Positions 48,658-58,335 of a stretch of 64,000 bases of DNA are shown here, piece by piece. This DNA is from Candidatus Binatia bacterium (GTDB taxonomy: Bacteria; Desulfobacterota; Binatia; UBA12015). Within the stretch, counting starts at the first letter, position 1, and the number at the start of each line of letters is the position of its first letter. The stretch is from assembly GCA_036563615.1 (NCBI GenBank), contig DATCMB010000006.1, positions 876,149 to 940,148 of the forward strand. Direction: 5' to 3'. Under the pieces are notes generated by a model that did no database searches, had not been told where the DNA came from, and saw only the letters and a list, made by a program, of their open reading frames with translations. A program made the position numbers and the translations under genes.

Positions 48658-49890
48658 ATGAACCTCCGTCTCGCACGCTACATCGACCGCTGGGCGGGGC
48701 TCGCCATCTGCTGGGTTCTGTGGCTCGTGGCGCGGCTGCACGGGCGCCTCGTCGGACGCGAGGTGGTGCCGCCGCTGTTCGCGACCACGCCGCAGGATCT
48801 GACCGCGAACGTCAGGCCGCCGCGGCGCGTGCTGGCGATCAAGTTCTACGGGCTCGGCAACATCGCGATGATCCTGCCGACGCTGCAGGCGATGCGCACG
48901 CCCGAGCCGCCGTGCGAGATCGACTTCCTCACCTTGCCGGGCAACGTGCCGCTCCTGCGCCAGAGCGGGCTCGTCCGTCGGGCGCTGACGGTGGAGGTGA
49001 GCAGCTTCGGAGCGTTCCTGCGCTCGATCGTGCGTCTCGGCTCCGAGCTGCGACGAAACCGCTACGACGCCGTGCTCGACTTCGAGCAGTTCATGAAGCT
49101 GTCGGGCATCCTCGCCTTCGCGACCGGCGCGCGCGCCCGCGTCGGGTTCAACACCGAGGGTCAAGCGCGCGGCTGGCTCTACACGCACCGCATCGCCTAC
49201 GCCGACACCGACCACATGGCGGACATCTTCATGCGCACCGCGCTGCCCTTCGGACGCGCGATGCTGCCGGCGCCGCGCGTGCGCTTGACGGTCGACGACC
49301 AGGACCGCGCGCGGGTGTTCGCGAAGCTCGGTCTCACCGCCGGTGAGCCGGTGGTCGCGATGCACGTCGGCACCGGACCGAACTACAACATCATCGCGCT
49401 CAAGCGCTGGGAGGTGGAGCGCTTCGCGGCGCTCGCGGACGATCTCGTCGAGAAGCGCGGCGTGCGCATCGTCTTCACCGGTCAGGGCGTCGAGGAGGCG
49501 GAGCTCGTCGCCGGCGCGATCGCTGCGATGCGCGCGCGCGACCGCGCGATCTCGGCGTGCGACCGCCTGACGATCCCCGAGCTCACGGCGCTGCTCGAAG
49601 CGGCGACCTTCGTGGTCTCGAACGACACCTCGGTGATGCACCTCACCGGGCTCGTCGGCACCCCGGTCGTCGCGCTCTTCGGTCCGACCGAGCCGCGCAT
49701 CTACGGTCCGCGCGGCGAGAGCGACGTCGTGTTCTACAAGGGCCTGTTCTGCAGTCCCTGTCTCTCCAACTACAACCTCAAGATGAGCCGCTGCGTGAAC
49801 CCGGTCTGCATGCGCGCGATCACCGTCGAGGAGGTCGTGCGCGGGATCGACGCACGTTTCCCGGCGGCGCCGCGCGCGGCGAGCCTCTAG
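48658..49890 (+). CDS. GT9 (heptosyltransferase-family) glycosyltransferase
   Basis: A 410-residue GT-B protein: RRVLAIKFYGLGNIAMILPT is the GT9 start, MHVGTGPNYNIIALKRW and FVVSNDTSVMHLTGLVGTPVVALFGPTEPR (donor site) follow, with CSPC and CVNPVC near the end as in heptosyltransferases. Unlike typical Waa enzymes it has a hydrophobic helix before the domain (RWAGLAICWVLWLVARLHG), so it may be membrane-bound. It transfers a sugar to a lipid or polysaccharide acceptor. No LPS core genes are beside it. Confidence 0.86.
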   Translation: MNLRLARYIDRWAGLAICWVLWLVARLHGRLVGREVVPPLFATTPQDLTANVRPPRRVLAIKFYGLGNIAMILPTLQAMRTPEPPCEIDFLTLPGNVPLLRQSGLVRRALTVEVSSFGAFLRSIVRLGSELRRNRYDAVLDFEQFMKLSGILAFATGARARVGFNTEGQARGWLYTHRIAYADTDHMADIFMRTALPFGRAMLPAPRVRLTVDDQDRARVFAKLGLTAGEPVVAMHVGTGPNYNIIALKRWEVERFAALADDLVEKRGVRIVFTGQGVEEAELVAGAIAAMRARDRAISACDRLTIPELTALLEAATFVVSNDTSVMHLTGLVGTPVVALFGPTEPRIYGPRGESDVVFYKGLFCSPCLSNYNLKMSRCVNPVCMRAITVEEVVRGIDARFPAAPRAASL

Positions 49891-49918
49891 GCGCGCGGCG
49901 ATCCCAGCACGAAGACGG

Positions 49919-50983
49919 ATGGAAGCACTGATCACCGGATCCTCGGGCGTCCTCGGCCAGAGCCTGCTGCCGCAGCTCGCGGCGCGCGGCGACCGGATGC
50001 GTCTGTTCGACATGGTGCCGTGCCCCGACGACGTGAAGACGGGGCTGCGCGCGGTCGCGCGCGACGGCGGCGGCGTCGCCGCGGAGATCCAGGGCGACAT
50101 GCGCGATCCCGCGGCGCTGCGCCGCGCGATGGACGGCGTCGAGGTGGTCTACCACCTCGCGGCGGGCCAGCGGATGAAGCCGCAGTTCGCCGGCATGTCG
50201 GAGCAGGAGATCTACTCGATGAACCTCTCCGGCGTGCGCAACGTCCTCGACGCCGCGCGCGCCTGCCGGGTGCGAAAGGTGGTGTTCATTTCGAGCTCCG
50301 GGGTCTACGGTCTTCCCATGACCCCGCTCGTGCACGAGGACACGCACCCGAAGCGGCCGCTCGGCGCGTACGGGCGCTCGAAGCTCGAGGCGGAGGAGCT
50401 CTGCCTGCGCGCGGTCGAGCAGGGTCTCGACGTGACGATGCTGCGCCCGATGAGCCTGTTCGGCGACGGCATGACCGGCGTCTTCGTCCTGCTGTTCGAC
50501 TGGGTGCGGCGCGGACGGCGCGTGTTCCTGCTCGGCAACGGCAAGAACCGCGTGCAGATGGTGTCGGCGGACGACGTCGCGCGCGCCGCGATCCTCGCAG
50601 CCGAGGCGAAGGACGCGGCGGGTCTGATCGTCAACATCGGCTCCGACCCGGCGACGGTGCCGACCGTGCGCGAGCAGGTCGAGGCGTTGATCCGCTACGC
50701 CGGCTCGCCGTCGCAGGTGACGCCGATCCCGGCGGCGCTGCTGCGCAACGCGGCGCGCGTGCTGAACGTCTTCGGGCTGTCGCCGATCGTTCCCGAGCAC
50801 TACCTGCTCGCCGATCGCAACTTCGTGCTGGACATCACGCGGGCGCGCGAGCGGCTCGGCTGGGAGCCCGCCGGCGACAACGTGCAGATCACCTGCGAGG
50901 CCTACGACTGGTACCGTCAGAACTGGGAGAAGGTCGCGCCGAAGCCGAACCCGGCGCTGCGTCTCCTCGAGGCGATCACGTGA
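49919..50983 (+). CDS. NAD-dependent epimerase/dehydratase
   Basis: A 354-residue extended SDR: the NAD loop ALITGSSGVLGQSLLPQL (3-20), VVYHLAAGQRMK, the catalytic Tyr in GAYGRSKLEAEELC and substrate-binding IPAALLRNAARVLNVFGL. The family includes sugar epimerases, hopanoid-associated enzymes and 3-beta-hydroxysteroid dehydrogenase-like proteins. The gene follows the GT9 gene by 28 bases and overlaps the radical SAM gene by four bases. Confidence 0.84.
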   Translation: MEALITGSSGVLGQSLLPQLAARGDRMRLFDMVPCPDDVKTGLRAVARDGGGVAAEIQGDMRDPAALRRAMDGVEVVYHLAAGQRMKPQFAGMSEQEIYSMNLSGVRNVLDAARACRVRKVVFISSSGVYGLPMTPLVHEDTHPKRPLGAYGRSKLEAEELCLRAVEQGLDVTMLRPMSLFGDGMTGVFVLLFDWVRRGRRVFLLGNGKNRVQMVSADDVARAAILAAEAKDAAGLIVNIGSDPATVPTVREQVEALIRYAGSPSQVTPIPAALLRNAARVLNVFGLSPIVPEHYLLADRNFVLDITRARERLGWEPAGDNVQITCEAYDWYRQNWEKVAPKPNPALRLLEAIT

Positions 50984-52089
50984 GGCTTCGCACGTACGCG
51001 GCGCTCGCGGCGAAGGCGACGGAAGCGAACTTCCGCCGGTTGTCGCACCCGTTCAAGCTCACCTTCTGCATCACCTACTGGTGCAACTACCGGTGCCAGA
51101 CCTGCAACATCTGGCAGATGAAGCCGCGCGACGAGCTGAAGCTCGACGAGATCCGCGCGTTCTTCCGCAACTCGCCGGACTTCCTGTGGGTCGACCTGAC
51201 GGGCGGCGAGGTCACGCTGCGCAAGGATTTCGTCGAGATCGCGCACGCGGTGCTCGACTCCTGTCCGAACCTGCTGCTGCTGCACTTCCCGACCAACGGA
51301 TACTTGACGGACAAGATCGTCGAGAACACGCGCCGCATCATGGAGCGTCGTCCCGAGAAGCTCATCATCACCGTCTCGACCGACGGTGACGAGCGAATGA
51401 ACGACGAGATCCGCGGCGTCGAGGGCGGCTGGCAGCGGCAGATCGAGACCTTCCGCCGCCTGCGCGAGATCCCCGGCGTCGAGGTCGTGCTGGGGATGAC
51501 GCTGTCGGCGAAGAACGTCGACCACTTCCCGCAGGCGTTCGCCGCCGCGGAGAAGGCCGTCCCCGGCATCACGTACCGCGACTTCCACGTCAACATCGTG
51601 CACGAGTCGCCGCACTACCTCGGCAACACGAACCTCTCGCTGCGGCGCAACGTCGCCCCGGACGCGCTGCTGCACGCCGTCAAGCAAGTCGCGAAGCTGC
51701 GCGGCACGCCGCGCGGCCCGGTCGGCTACCTCGAGCGCGCGTACTTGAAGCACGTGGGACCGTATCTCAAGACGGGGGTCACGCCGATGCGCTGCCACGC
51801 GCTGTCGGCGTCGTGCTTCGTCGACTCGTGGGGCAACGTCTTCCCCTGCACGATCTACGATCGCAAGCTCGGCAACCTGCGCGAGGCCGACTACGACCTG
51901 CGGCGCATCTGGAGCTCGGAGCTCGCGGTGCAGACGCAGAAGGAGATCTGGAGCTACGATTGCCCGCAGTGCTGGACGCCGTGCGAGGCGTACCAGTCGA
52001 TCATGGGCAACTTCCTGGTCCCCGGGCGCACGACCAGCGAGGACGCGGCGAAGGCCGTCGAGGAGGGGACGGCGCCTCTCCGGCCGTAG
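50980..52089 (+). CDS. Radical SAM protein with SPASM-like C-terminus
   Basis: A 369-residue protein: the 4Fe-4S site WCNYRCQTC (Cys at about 34, 38 and 41), DLTGGEVTLRKDF (GGE motif), VSTDGDERMNDEIRG, then C-terminal cysteines CFVDSWGNVFPCTIYDRKLGNL and CPQCWTPCEAYQ suggesting one or two extra clusters as in SPASM/twitch proteins. GTG start overlapping the epimerase gene by four bases. The reaction is unknown. Possible substrates are an NDP-sugar, lipid or peptide. Confidence 0.85.
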   Translation: MRLRTYAALAAKATEANFRRLSHPFKLTFCITYWCNYRCQTCNIWQMKPRDELKLDEIRAFFRNSPDFLWVDLTGGEVTLRKDFVEIAHAVLDSCPNLLLLHFPTNGYLTDKIVENTRRIMERRPEKLIITVSTDGDERMNDEIRGVEGGWQRQIETFRRLREIPGVEVVLGMTLSAKNVDHFPQAFAAAEKAVPGITYRDFHVNIVHESPHYLGNTNLSLRRNVAPDALLHAVKQVAKLRGTPRGPVGYLERAYLKHVGPYLKTGVTPMRCHALSASCFVDSWGNVFPCTIYDRKLGNLREADYDLRRIWSSELAVQTQKEIWSYDCPQCWTPCEAYQSIMGNFLVPGRTTSEDAAKAVEEGTAPLRP

Positions 52090-52110
52090 ATTCGACGCGG
52101 CGCCGAGGCG

Positions 52111-52149
52111 GCGTCGCCGCGGCCGTTTCCCACCCGAGCGCGGCGACGC
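52111..52149. terminator. Perfect 11-bp hairpin between convergent genes
   Basis: GCGTCGCCGCG (52111-52121) pairs with CGCGGCGACGC (52139-52149) around a 17-base loop containing TTTCC. It lies between the radical SAM and alcohol dehydrogenase stops, so a two-way terminator is likely. Confidence 0.55.
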
Positions 52150-52156
52150 GTGCCCC

Positions 52157-53377
52157 TCAGTACGGCGCCGTGATGTTGCGCGCCAGGTTGCCGTTCCCGT
52201 TGGGCGCGCCCGGTCGGAGCACGACCTTCATGCACTCGTCCTGCTTGTGCAGGAAGGTCTCGTAGCCCTGCGGCGTCTCGTCGAGCGACATCCGGTGCGT
52301 GACGACGAAGCTCGGGTCGATCTCGCCCGAGATGATCCGCTCGAGCAGCGGCTGCATGTAGCGCTGCACGTGGGTCTGTCCGGACTTGATGGTCAGCGCC
52401 TTGTTGACCACCGCGCCGAACGGGATCTTGTCGAGGAGCCCGCCGTAGACCCCGGCGACCGACACCGTGCCGCCGCTGCGCACGCACATCAGCGCCTGGC
52501 GCAGCACGGGCGGGCGATCGGTCTCCATCATGAGCGCTTGCTTGACGCGATCGTAGGCGCCGAGCATCCCCGGCAGGTGGCCCTCCATGCCGACGGCGTC
52601 GATGCAGGCGTCCGGCCCGCGGCCGCCGGTCATGGCGCGCAGCGCCTCGTAGACGTCGACCTCCTCGTAGTTCAGCACCTCTGCGCCACAGAGCTCGTGC
52701 GCCATGCGCAGCCGGTAGGGGAAGCGGTCGATCGCGATGACGCGCCCCGCGCCGAGCAGGAACGCGCTCAGGATCGCGAACTGTCCGACCGGACCGCAGC
52801 CCCACACGGCGACCGTCTCGCCCTTGCGGATGTTGCACGCCTCGGCGGCCATGTAGCCGGTCGGCAGGATGTCGGAGAGAAAGAGCACCTTCTCGTCGTC
52901 GATGCCGTGCGGGATCTTGATGTGATTGACGTCGGCGTACGGCACGCGGACGTATTCGGCCTGGCCGCCCGCGTAGCCGCCGAGCATGTGCGAGTAGCCG
53001 AAGATTCCGCACGGCGAGTGGCCCCAGAGCTTCTCGGCCATCCAGGCGTTCGGATTCGAGTTCTCGCACAGCGAGAAGAGCTTCTCGCGGCAGAAGAAGC
53101 AGTTGCCGCACGCGATCGGGAACGGGATCACGACCCGGTCGCCGACCTTCAGATCGCCGACGCGCGGCCCGACCTCGACCACCTCGCCCATGAACTCGTG
53201 GCCCATGATGTCGCCGGCCTGCATGGTCGGGATGAAGCCGTTGTAGAGGTGCAGGTCCGAGCCGCAGATCGCGCTCGAGGTGATGCGGACGATGGCGTCG
53301 CGCGGGTTGAGGATCGTCGGATCGGGAACGTCCTCGACCCGGACGTCGCGCTTGCCGTACCAGCAGTTCGCCTTCAT
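52157..53377 (-). CDS. Zinc-dependent alcohol/formaldehyde dehydrogenase-like protein
   Basis: A 406-residue medium-chain dehydrogenase: catalytic zinc site [11 protein letters not shown] and [12 protein letters not shown], structural-zinc loop [16 protein letters not shown], and NAD loop [17 protein letters not shown]. It resembles glutathione-independent formaldehyde dehydrogenase-like enzymes, with an 'inserted' loop [18 protein letters not shown]. The ATG overlaps the upstream SRPBCC gene by four bases. Substrate unknown. Confidence 0.86.
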   Translation of the reverse strand: MKANCWYGKRDVRVEDVPDPTILNPRDAIVRITSSAICGSDLHLYNGFIPTMQAGDIMGHEFMGEVVEVGPRVGDLKVGDRVVIPFPIACGNCFFCREKLFSLCENSNPNAWMAEKLWGHSPCGIFGYSHMLGGYAGGQAEYVRVPYADVNHIKIPHGIDDEKVLFLSDILPTGYMAAEACNIRKGETVAVWGCGPVGQFAILSAFLLGAGRVIAIDRFPYRLRMAHELCGAEVLNYEEVDVYEALRAMTGGRGPDACIDAVGMEGHLPGMLGAYDRVKQALMMETDRPPVLRQALMCVRSGGTVSVAGVYGGLLDKIPFGAVVNKALTIKSGQTHVQRYMQPLLERIISGEIDPSFVVTHRMSLDETPQGYETFLHKQDECMKVVLRPGAPNGNGNLARNITAPY

Positions 53378-54399
53378 ATGCCCGCTCCGTGGCTCGCGCC
53401 GTGTGCGCGGCCGTGCTGCTCTGCGTGCCGCTGTCGCGCCGCGAGGTGCTCGCGCTTGCGTCCCGACGGCTGACCCTCGGTGGTCGGGATCTCGCCGGTC
53501 TCGAGCATGCGCTTGAAGCGCCGCAGGCCCTCGCGGATCTGCGCCTCGGGATCCTCGCCCAGCATCTTCGCCGCGAGCGCGCCGACCACGCCGAGCGGCG
53601 GCGAGTAGCTCATCTGCAGCTCGACCAGCGTGCCACGTCCCGCCGGGTCGGGCGTGAAGCGCACGCAGCCCGCGGTCACGACGTCCGAGCCCTCGACCGA
53701 CGTCCAGGCGATCTCCTCGCCGGGCACGTCGCGCGTGATCTCGGCTTCCCACTCGACGCGCTTGCCCGCGGGTCCCTTCGCGACCCAGCGCGAGCGCTCG
53801 CCGCCGAGCTGCGTCACCGACTCGAGGTGCTCCATGACGATCGGCAGGTTCTCGAGTCGCCGCCAGAACGCGTAGGCCTCGCTCCGGTCGGGCGTGACCG
53901 CGATGCTCTCGATCACGTCGACCGAGCTCGTTCCCGTCGCGGGACCGGCGTCCGAGATCGAGCGCCGCGTGAGGCGGTCGCCGGTCATGGTGTCGAGCGC
54001 GGTGACGCCGCCGACGGCGGCGAGCGCGCCCAGCACGCGTCCCGGCTTCGAGGTATGGCCGAGCGCCGCGAGCAGCAGCCCGATGTCGAGCGCGTCGCCC
54101 GCGACCCGGCTCCACACCCAGCCCGCCGGACGGGGCAGCGACGACAGGATGCCGACCCCGCTCGCGATCTCGCGCAACCCGAGCGCGCGGATCAGGTGCC
54201 GGTGGTCGTCGAGGCCGAGGAATCTCGACAGCGCGCGCGGGGCTGCGATCTCGGCGAGGCCGAGCCCGATGCTGAGCCAGCCGAGGCTGCTCGCGACCGT
54301 CGAATCCTTCCCGGCAGGTCCGCCGTTCGTTCCGTACGAGCGCCCGATGCGCGCGTCGAGCGGCGGCGCGGCGCCCTGGGGCGCGGTCTGCGTGCTCAT
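53374..54399 (-). CDS. Membrane-anchored SRPBCC (cyclase/dehydrase-like) protein
   Basis: A 341-residue protein. Residues 45-150 are hydrophobic with up to four helices ([47 protein letters not shown]). Residues about 165-310 form an SRPBCC/START-like domain ([20 protein letters not shown], then [11 protein letters not shown], typical of the 'cyclase/dehydrase' family). Ends in an His/Arg-rich tail. GGAGGA lies ideally before the ATG. It is operonic with the alcohol dehydrogenase. A role in lipid or polyketide binding is conceivable. Confidence 0.8.
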   Translation of the reverse strand: MSTQTAPQGAAPPLDARIGRSYGTNGGPAGKDSTVASSLGWLSIGLGLAEIAAPRALSRFLGLDDHRHLIRALGLREIASGVGILSSLPRPAGWVWSRVAGDALDIGLLLAALGHTSKPGRVLGALAAVGGVTALDTMTGDRLTRRSISDAGPATGTSSVDVIESIAVTPDRSEAYAFWRRLENLPIVMEHLESVTQLGGERSRWVAKGPAGKRVEWEAEITRDVPGEEIAWTSVEGSDVVTAGCVRFTPDPAGRGTLVELQMSYSPPLGVVGALAAKMLGEDPEAQIREGLRRFKRMLETGEIPTTEGQPSGRKREHLAARQRHAEQHGRAHGASHGAGI

Positions 54400-54723
54400 G
54401 CCGATCCTCCTCCTCGCTGCGGCGTTGCTTCGAGGAGGGCGAACGGGTGCAAACGGCTTGCCCGGCGCGCCGCGCACGCATTGCCGTGTGCGGGCGCGGT
54501 CGCGCGCTTTCGGCGCGGAAGATCCGTCCGGCGGAAGTTGCTGCGTCTGTAGAAAAGTCGACGCGCGAAGGACGATTCGACGCGGCGTCGGCGGCTGCGG
54601 ACGCGGTCGTGCGGAGCAGGGCGGGGCGAGTTGCTTGACGGCGCGCGGCGCTGCTTGCGGTGGCTACCGTCTTGGAAGGGTGCGCCGCCGCCGTCTCCCG
54701 GATCCCCGCTGCGTGCCGGCGGG
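54400..54723. other. Gene-free stretch between cutA and the SRPBCC gene
   Basis: It holds the ribosome-binding site of the SRPBCC gene (54400-54412), a plus-strand TTGACG at 54635-54640 with no gene in front of it, and no open frame with the local third-base GC bias. No RNA gene or mobile-element remnant was recognised. Confidence 0.5.
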
Positions 54724-55062
54724 CTACCCGACCGACTCCACGAGCCAGCGCGCGTACGCAGGGGCGACGAACGTCGGATCGAGCGCGACCACCTCGGGCA
54801 CCTCGTAGGGGTGCACCTCGCGCAGCGCCTCGACCAGCGCGTCTCGACGCGCGCGCGTCGTCTTGACGATCAGCAGCAGCTCGCCGTCGTCCTGCACGGC
54901 GCCCTGCCAGCGGTAGATCGAGCGCACGCCGGGCAGCACGTTGACGCACGCGGCGACGCGGCGCTCGACGAGCGTGCGCGCGACGCGCACCGCGTCCTCC
55001 TCGTTCCCGACGGTGGTCAGCACCACCACCGCTTGCTGCTCGCTCGACGCTTCCGTGCTCAT
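54724..55062 (-). CDS. cutA: Divalent-cation tolerance protein CutA
   Basis: A 112-residue trimer-forming ferredoxin-like protein: [40 protein letters not shown] and [24 protein letters not shown] are the CutA1 family signature. CutA binds copper and other divalent metals, though its physiological role is unsettled. ATG 55062. The gene lies 32 bases after the GH5-like lipoprotein gene on the same strand. Confidence 0.94.
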   Translation of the reverse strand: MSTEASSEQQAVVVLTTVGNEEDAVRVARTLVERRVAACVNVLPGVRSIYRWQGAVQDDGELLLIVKTTRARRDALVEALREVHPYEVPEVVALDPTFVAPAYARWLVESVG

Positions 55063-55094
55063 GCGCCGCCGGCTAGCCGAGGCGCAGCGCAGGG

Positions 55095-56552
55095 TCAACG
55101 CGCGGCGGGCGCGACGCGCACCGTGTGGACCTCGCCGACCGTGCGCCGCGGGCCGCGGTAGACCAGCAGGCGCTGCAGCCGCTCGTCGAACGTCCAGCGG
55201 TCGCCCGGCGTGACCTCGACGGTGAAGCCGTCCGGGTAGCGCAGGCGCGCCGGCAGGAAGATCTCCGTCGGGTCGGGAGGGCGGCGTTTCGGGTCGTCGC
55301 GAAAGGCGAAGCGCCACACGCCGCTCTCCTCGTCGAGCTCCATCTCGATCGGCAGCCCGGCGATGCGCCGCGCGTACGGACGCGCGAGGACGCGCGCGAC
55401 GCTCCCGTCGTGGATGTCGAGCGCGAGCTTCGCGCGCGGGTCTTCCTTCGGCACGACCGCCCACAGCGCGCCGCTGGCGAGCTGGCGGTCGAGCTGCGCG
55501 AACGAGTCGGCGACGAACGGCAGCGTCGTCGGACGGTACGCTCCCGCGGGTGCTCCGTCGCTGCCGACGAGCCCGACGAGCAACGGGCCGCCGAGCGCTT
55601 GCGCGAGCCGTCGCGCGCGCTCGTAGTCGGCGGCGAGCCGCTCGCCGCCGCGCGCATCCGCTGGCGGGCCGAACGTCTGACCGAAGAGGTGCGGCGCGAA
55701 GACGACGCCCGGACCGAAGCCGCGCCCTACTGCGGCGAGCGGCTCGTCCGGCGTCGCGGCCGGCTGGAAGGCGAGGGCGTGCGGCGCGTCGGTCGAGCGG
55801 ACGCTCTTCTGCAGCGTGCGGTAGAAAGGTGCCAGCGCGGTGACGACGAACTTCGCTTTGGACGAGCAGCCCGCGGCGGTCGGCTCGTCGAGCAGGTCGA
55901 AGGCGAAGATGCGCTTGTCCTGCTCGTAGTACGCGGCGACGATGCGCCACGCGTCGGCGTAGTGCTCGAGCAGCGGGCGCCCGTCGGACGCCTCCGCGCC
56001 CGCGAAGAACGCGCACTGCGCGCGCGCGATCCGCATCCCGAGCGGCACGCCTTCGCCCGCGTCCCCTTCCGACGGGAGATCCGGGCACGTCCACGGCCTA
56101 CGCGGGCGACCGTCGACGCACGCCGACCAGCCGGCGTGCATCGCCAGCACGACCGGCATCCCGGCGTTGCTCGCGAAGCGCAGCAGCGGATCGACGCGCT
56201 GGCGCAGGTACTCGAGATCGAAGTCGCCCGGGCGCGGCGCGACCGCGCGCCACGGGACCGGAAGCCGCACCAGGTTGAAGCCGAGCTCGGCGAGACGGCG
56301 GAAGTCGTCCTCGTCCGTGTCGGGCACCGGACCGCGCGTGCGACCGCCGACGAGCGCGAGATAGTCGACGCCGCGCAGCAGCACGACGCGCTCCTTCGCA
56401 TCGCGGAACCAGCGCCCATCGGGGTGAACGAGCAGCGGCTCGAGCGTCGGCGGCGCGAGCACGCCGCGGTCGCACGCGGCGAGGAGAGAAAGCGCCGCGA
56501 GCGCGAAGACGACGAGGACGCGGGCCGCGACGCCGTGCGGGCGACGCTGCAC
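55095..56552 (-). CDS. GH5-like lipoprotein, apparently lacking the catalytic nucleophile
   Basis: A 485-residue lipoprotein (lipobox LLAAC, Cys27). The mature part is a (beta/alpha)8 domain resembling the endoglycoceramidase/cellulase branch of GH5: LLRGVDYLALVGGRT, GFNLVRLPVPWRAV, VVLAMHAGWSA, AFDLLDEPTAAGC with acid/base Glu223, and VFAPHLFGQ. The family nucleophile region, normally xGEFG-like, reads LLVGLVGSDG (Leu328), so the Glu is absent. A C-terminal beta domain follows from about residue 390. A substrate-binding, non-hydrolytic role is possible. GTG start; the upstream frame is open but lacks a signal peptide. Confidence 0.74.
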   Translation of the reverse strand: MQRRPHGVAARVLVVFALAALSLLAACDRGVLAPPTLEPLLVHPDGRWFRDAKERVVLLRGVDYLALVGGRTRGPVPDTDEDDFRRLAELGFNLVRLPVPWRAVAPRPGDFDLEYLRQRVDPLLRFASNAGMPVVLAMHAGWSACVDGRPRRPWTCPDLPSEGDAGEGVPLGMRIARAQCAFFAGAEASDGRPLLEHYADAWRIVAAYYEQDKRIFAFDLLDEPTAAGCSSKAKFVVTALAPFYRTLQKSVRSTDAPHALAFQPAATPDEPLAAVGRGFGPGVVFAPHLFGQTFGPPADARGGERLAADYERARRLAQALGGPLLVGLVGSDGAPAGAYRPTTLPFVADSFAQLDRQLASGALWAVVPKEDPRAKLALDIHDGSVARVLARPYARRIAGLPIEMELDEESGVWRFAFRDDPKRRPPDPTEIFLPARLRYPDGFTVEVTPGDRWTFDERLQRLLVYRGPRRTVGEVHTVRVAPAAR

Positions 56553-56614
56553 CTCGCGCGCGGCTGTCGACCCGCATCGCACGATCGCCGTGCATATCGT
56601 GTCGCGGCCGCTGC

Positions 56615-58141
56615 TCAAGAGGCACAGCGGTCGAGCATCCGGTACTGCAGCGCCTCGGCGACGTCCTCGCTGGTGATCGCGTCGCGTCCGGCGAGATCGG
56701 CGACCGTGCGCGCGACCTTCAGCACGCGCGCGTAGGCGCGCGCCGAGAGCCGCAGACGCTCGACCGCGCGCTCGAGAAGGCGCTCGCCCGCGGTGTCGAG
56801 GCGACAGTGCCGGTCGAGGTCGCGGCTCGTGAGCTGCGCGTTGCACGTGAGGTCGCGGCGGCGGTAGCGCGCACGCTGCCGCTCGCGCGCGGCGACCACG
56901 CGCTCGCGCACCTCGCGCGAGCCTTCGACGGGACGCGCGCCCGCGAGCTCGCGGTAGGCGATCGCCGGCACCTCGATCTGCACGTCGAGGCGATCGAGCA
57001 GCGGGCCGGAGATGCGCGATCGATAGCGCTGCACGGCGCCCGGCGGACACGAGCAGGCGTGCGTCGGGTCGCCGGCGTAGCCGCACGGGCACGGGTTCAT
57101 CGCGCAGACGACCTGCGTGCTGGCGGGGAAGACGTACGAGCCGGTTGCGCGCGCCACCACGACCGTGCGCTCCTCGAGAGGCTGGCGCAGCGCCTCGAGG
57201 CACGCGAGCGGGAACTCCGGCAGCTCGTCGAGGAACAGCACGCCGTGGTGCGCGAGCGCGACCTCGCCCGGACGCACGGGACGACCGCCGCCGATCAGCG
57301 CCACCTCGGAGGCCGTGTGGTGCGGCGCGCGCACGGGACGCGAGGTGATCATCGGCCGCTCGCCGAGCAGCCCGGCGATGCTGTGCACCGCCGTGCACTC
57401 GAGCGCCTCCTCGAGCGTCAAGTCGGGCAGGATGGTCGCGAGCCGGCGCGCGAGCATGGTCTTGCCCGCGCCGGGCGGGCCGATCATCAGCACGTTGTGG
57501 CCGCCGGCGGCGGCGACCTCGAGCGCGCGCTTCGCCGCGGCTTGACCGCGCACGTCGGCGAAGTCGAGGTCGTACGAAGCACCCGCGGCGAGCAGCGCCG
57601 CCGCGTCGACGCGCGCCGGCTCGATCTTCAGCTCGCCGCGCAGCAGCCCGAGCGCCTCGCTCAGAGTCGCCGCGCCATACACCTCCTCGACGCCGCCGAG
57701 CGCCGCCTCGCTCGCGTTCGCGCTCGGAACCAGCAGGCGACGGATCCCCGCTCGGCGCGCCGCGAGCGCGATCGGCAGCGCGCCGTGGATCGGCTTGATG
57801 CGTCCGTCGAGCGCGAGCTCGCCCGCCGCGACCACGCCCGTCAAGCGCTCCTGCGGCAGCTGCTCGGCAGCGGCGAGCAGCGCGAGCGCGATCGCGAGGT
57901 CGAACGCGGCGCCCTCCTTGCGAAGGTGCGCCGGAGCGAGGTTGATCGTCACCTTGCGCTCGGGCACCTGCAGGCCGCAGTTGCGCAGCGCCGCGCGCAC
58001 GCGGTCCTTGCTCTCGCGCACCGCGCTGCCCGGCAGCCCGACGATCGCGAAGTTCGGCAGGCCGCCCGCGACGTCGACCTCGACCTCGATGACGTGCGCC
58101 GCGATGCCGGCGATCACGGCGGAAAGCGCTGTAGCGGTCAC
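56615..58141 (-). CDS. comM: ComM/YifB-family Mg-chelatase-like ATPase
   Basis: A 508-residue AAA+ protein: an N-terminal Lon-like domain (ALSAVIAGIAAHVIEVEVDV, then RKVTINLAPAHLRKEG), Walker A VLMIGPPGAGKTMLARR, Walker B GVLFLDELPEF and a zinc cluster MNPCPCGYAGDPTHACSCPP. ComM is a hexameric helicase that promotes branch migration in natural transformation. GTG start 58141. A GATAGT/TTGCCG pair on the minus strand (58174-58200) may be its promoter. Confidence 0.94.
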   Translation of the reverse strand: MTATALSAVIAGIAAHVIEVEVDVAGGLPNFAIVGLPGSAVRESKDRVRAALRNCGLQVPERKVTINLAPAHLRKEGAAFDLAIALALLAAAEQLPQERLTGVVAAGELALDGRIKPIHGALPIALAARRAGIRRLLVPSANASEAALGGVEEVYGAATLSEALGLLRGELKIEPARVDAAALLAAGASYDLDFADVRGQAAAKRALEVAAAGGHNVLMIGPPGAGKTMLARRLATILPDLTLEEALECTAVHSIAGLLGERPMITSRPVRAPHHTASEVALIGGGRPVRPGEVALAHHGVLFLDELPEFPLACLEALRQPLEERTVVVARATGSYVFPASTQVVCAMNPCPCGYAGDPTHACSCPPGAVQRYRSRISGPLLDRLDVQIEVPAIAYRELAGARPVEGSREVRERVVAARERQRARYRRRDLTCNAQLTSRDLDRHCRLDTAGERLLERAVERLRLSARAYARVLKVARTVADLAGRDAITSEDVAEALQYRMLDRCAS

Positions 58142-58335
58142 GCACCCTCGCGAGGGGGTCGGGGCAGAGCCGGACTATCGGGCGCGTCGCGCGGCGGCAA
58201 GCGCGTCGCGCTGCTGGCGAGACATAATTTCGCGAGATCGCGTTGCTCGTGGACGACGAGCTCGTGGACGGCGTGCACGCGCGCTCGACACGCGCCGGCG
58301 TCGGCGCCGTGCGCGAGAACGCTCGGAGGCGCCGC

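Noticed and set aside
54447-54638. A 63-codon plus-strand open frame in the cutA-SRPBCC gap
   Set aside because: Third-base composition is mixed, unlike every real gene here, and it has no ribosome-binding site.
54635-54670. TTGACG...TACCGT as a plus-strand promoter
   Set aside because: Spacing is 24 bases and no plus-strand gene follows.
58142-58335. Region with a CTCGTGGACG direct repeat and an AT-rich spot (CATAATTT) as a small RNA or extra gene
   Set aside because: No consistent coding bias, no clear promoter-terminator pair, and the repeat is only about 13 bases.
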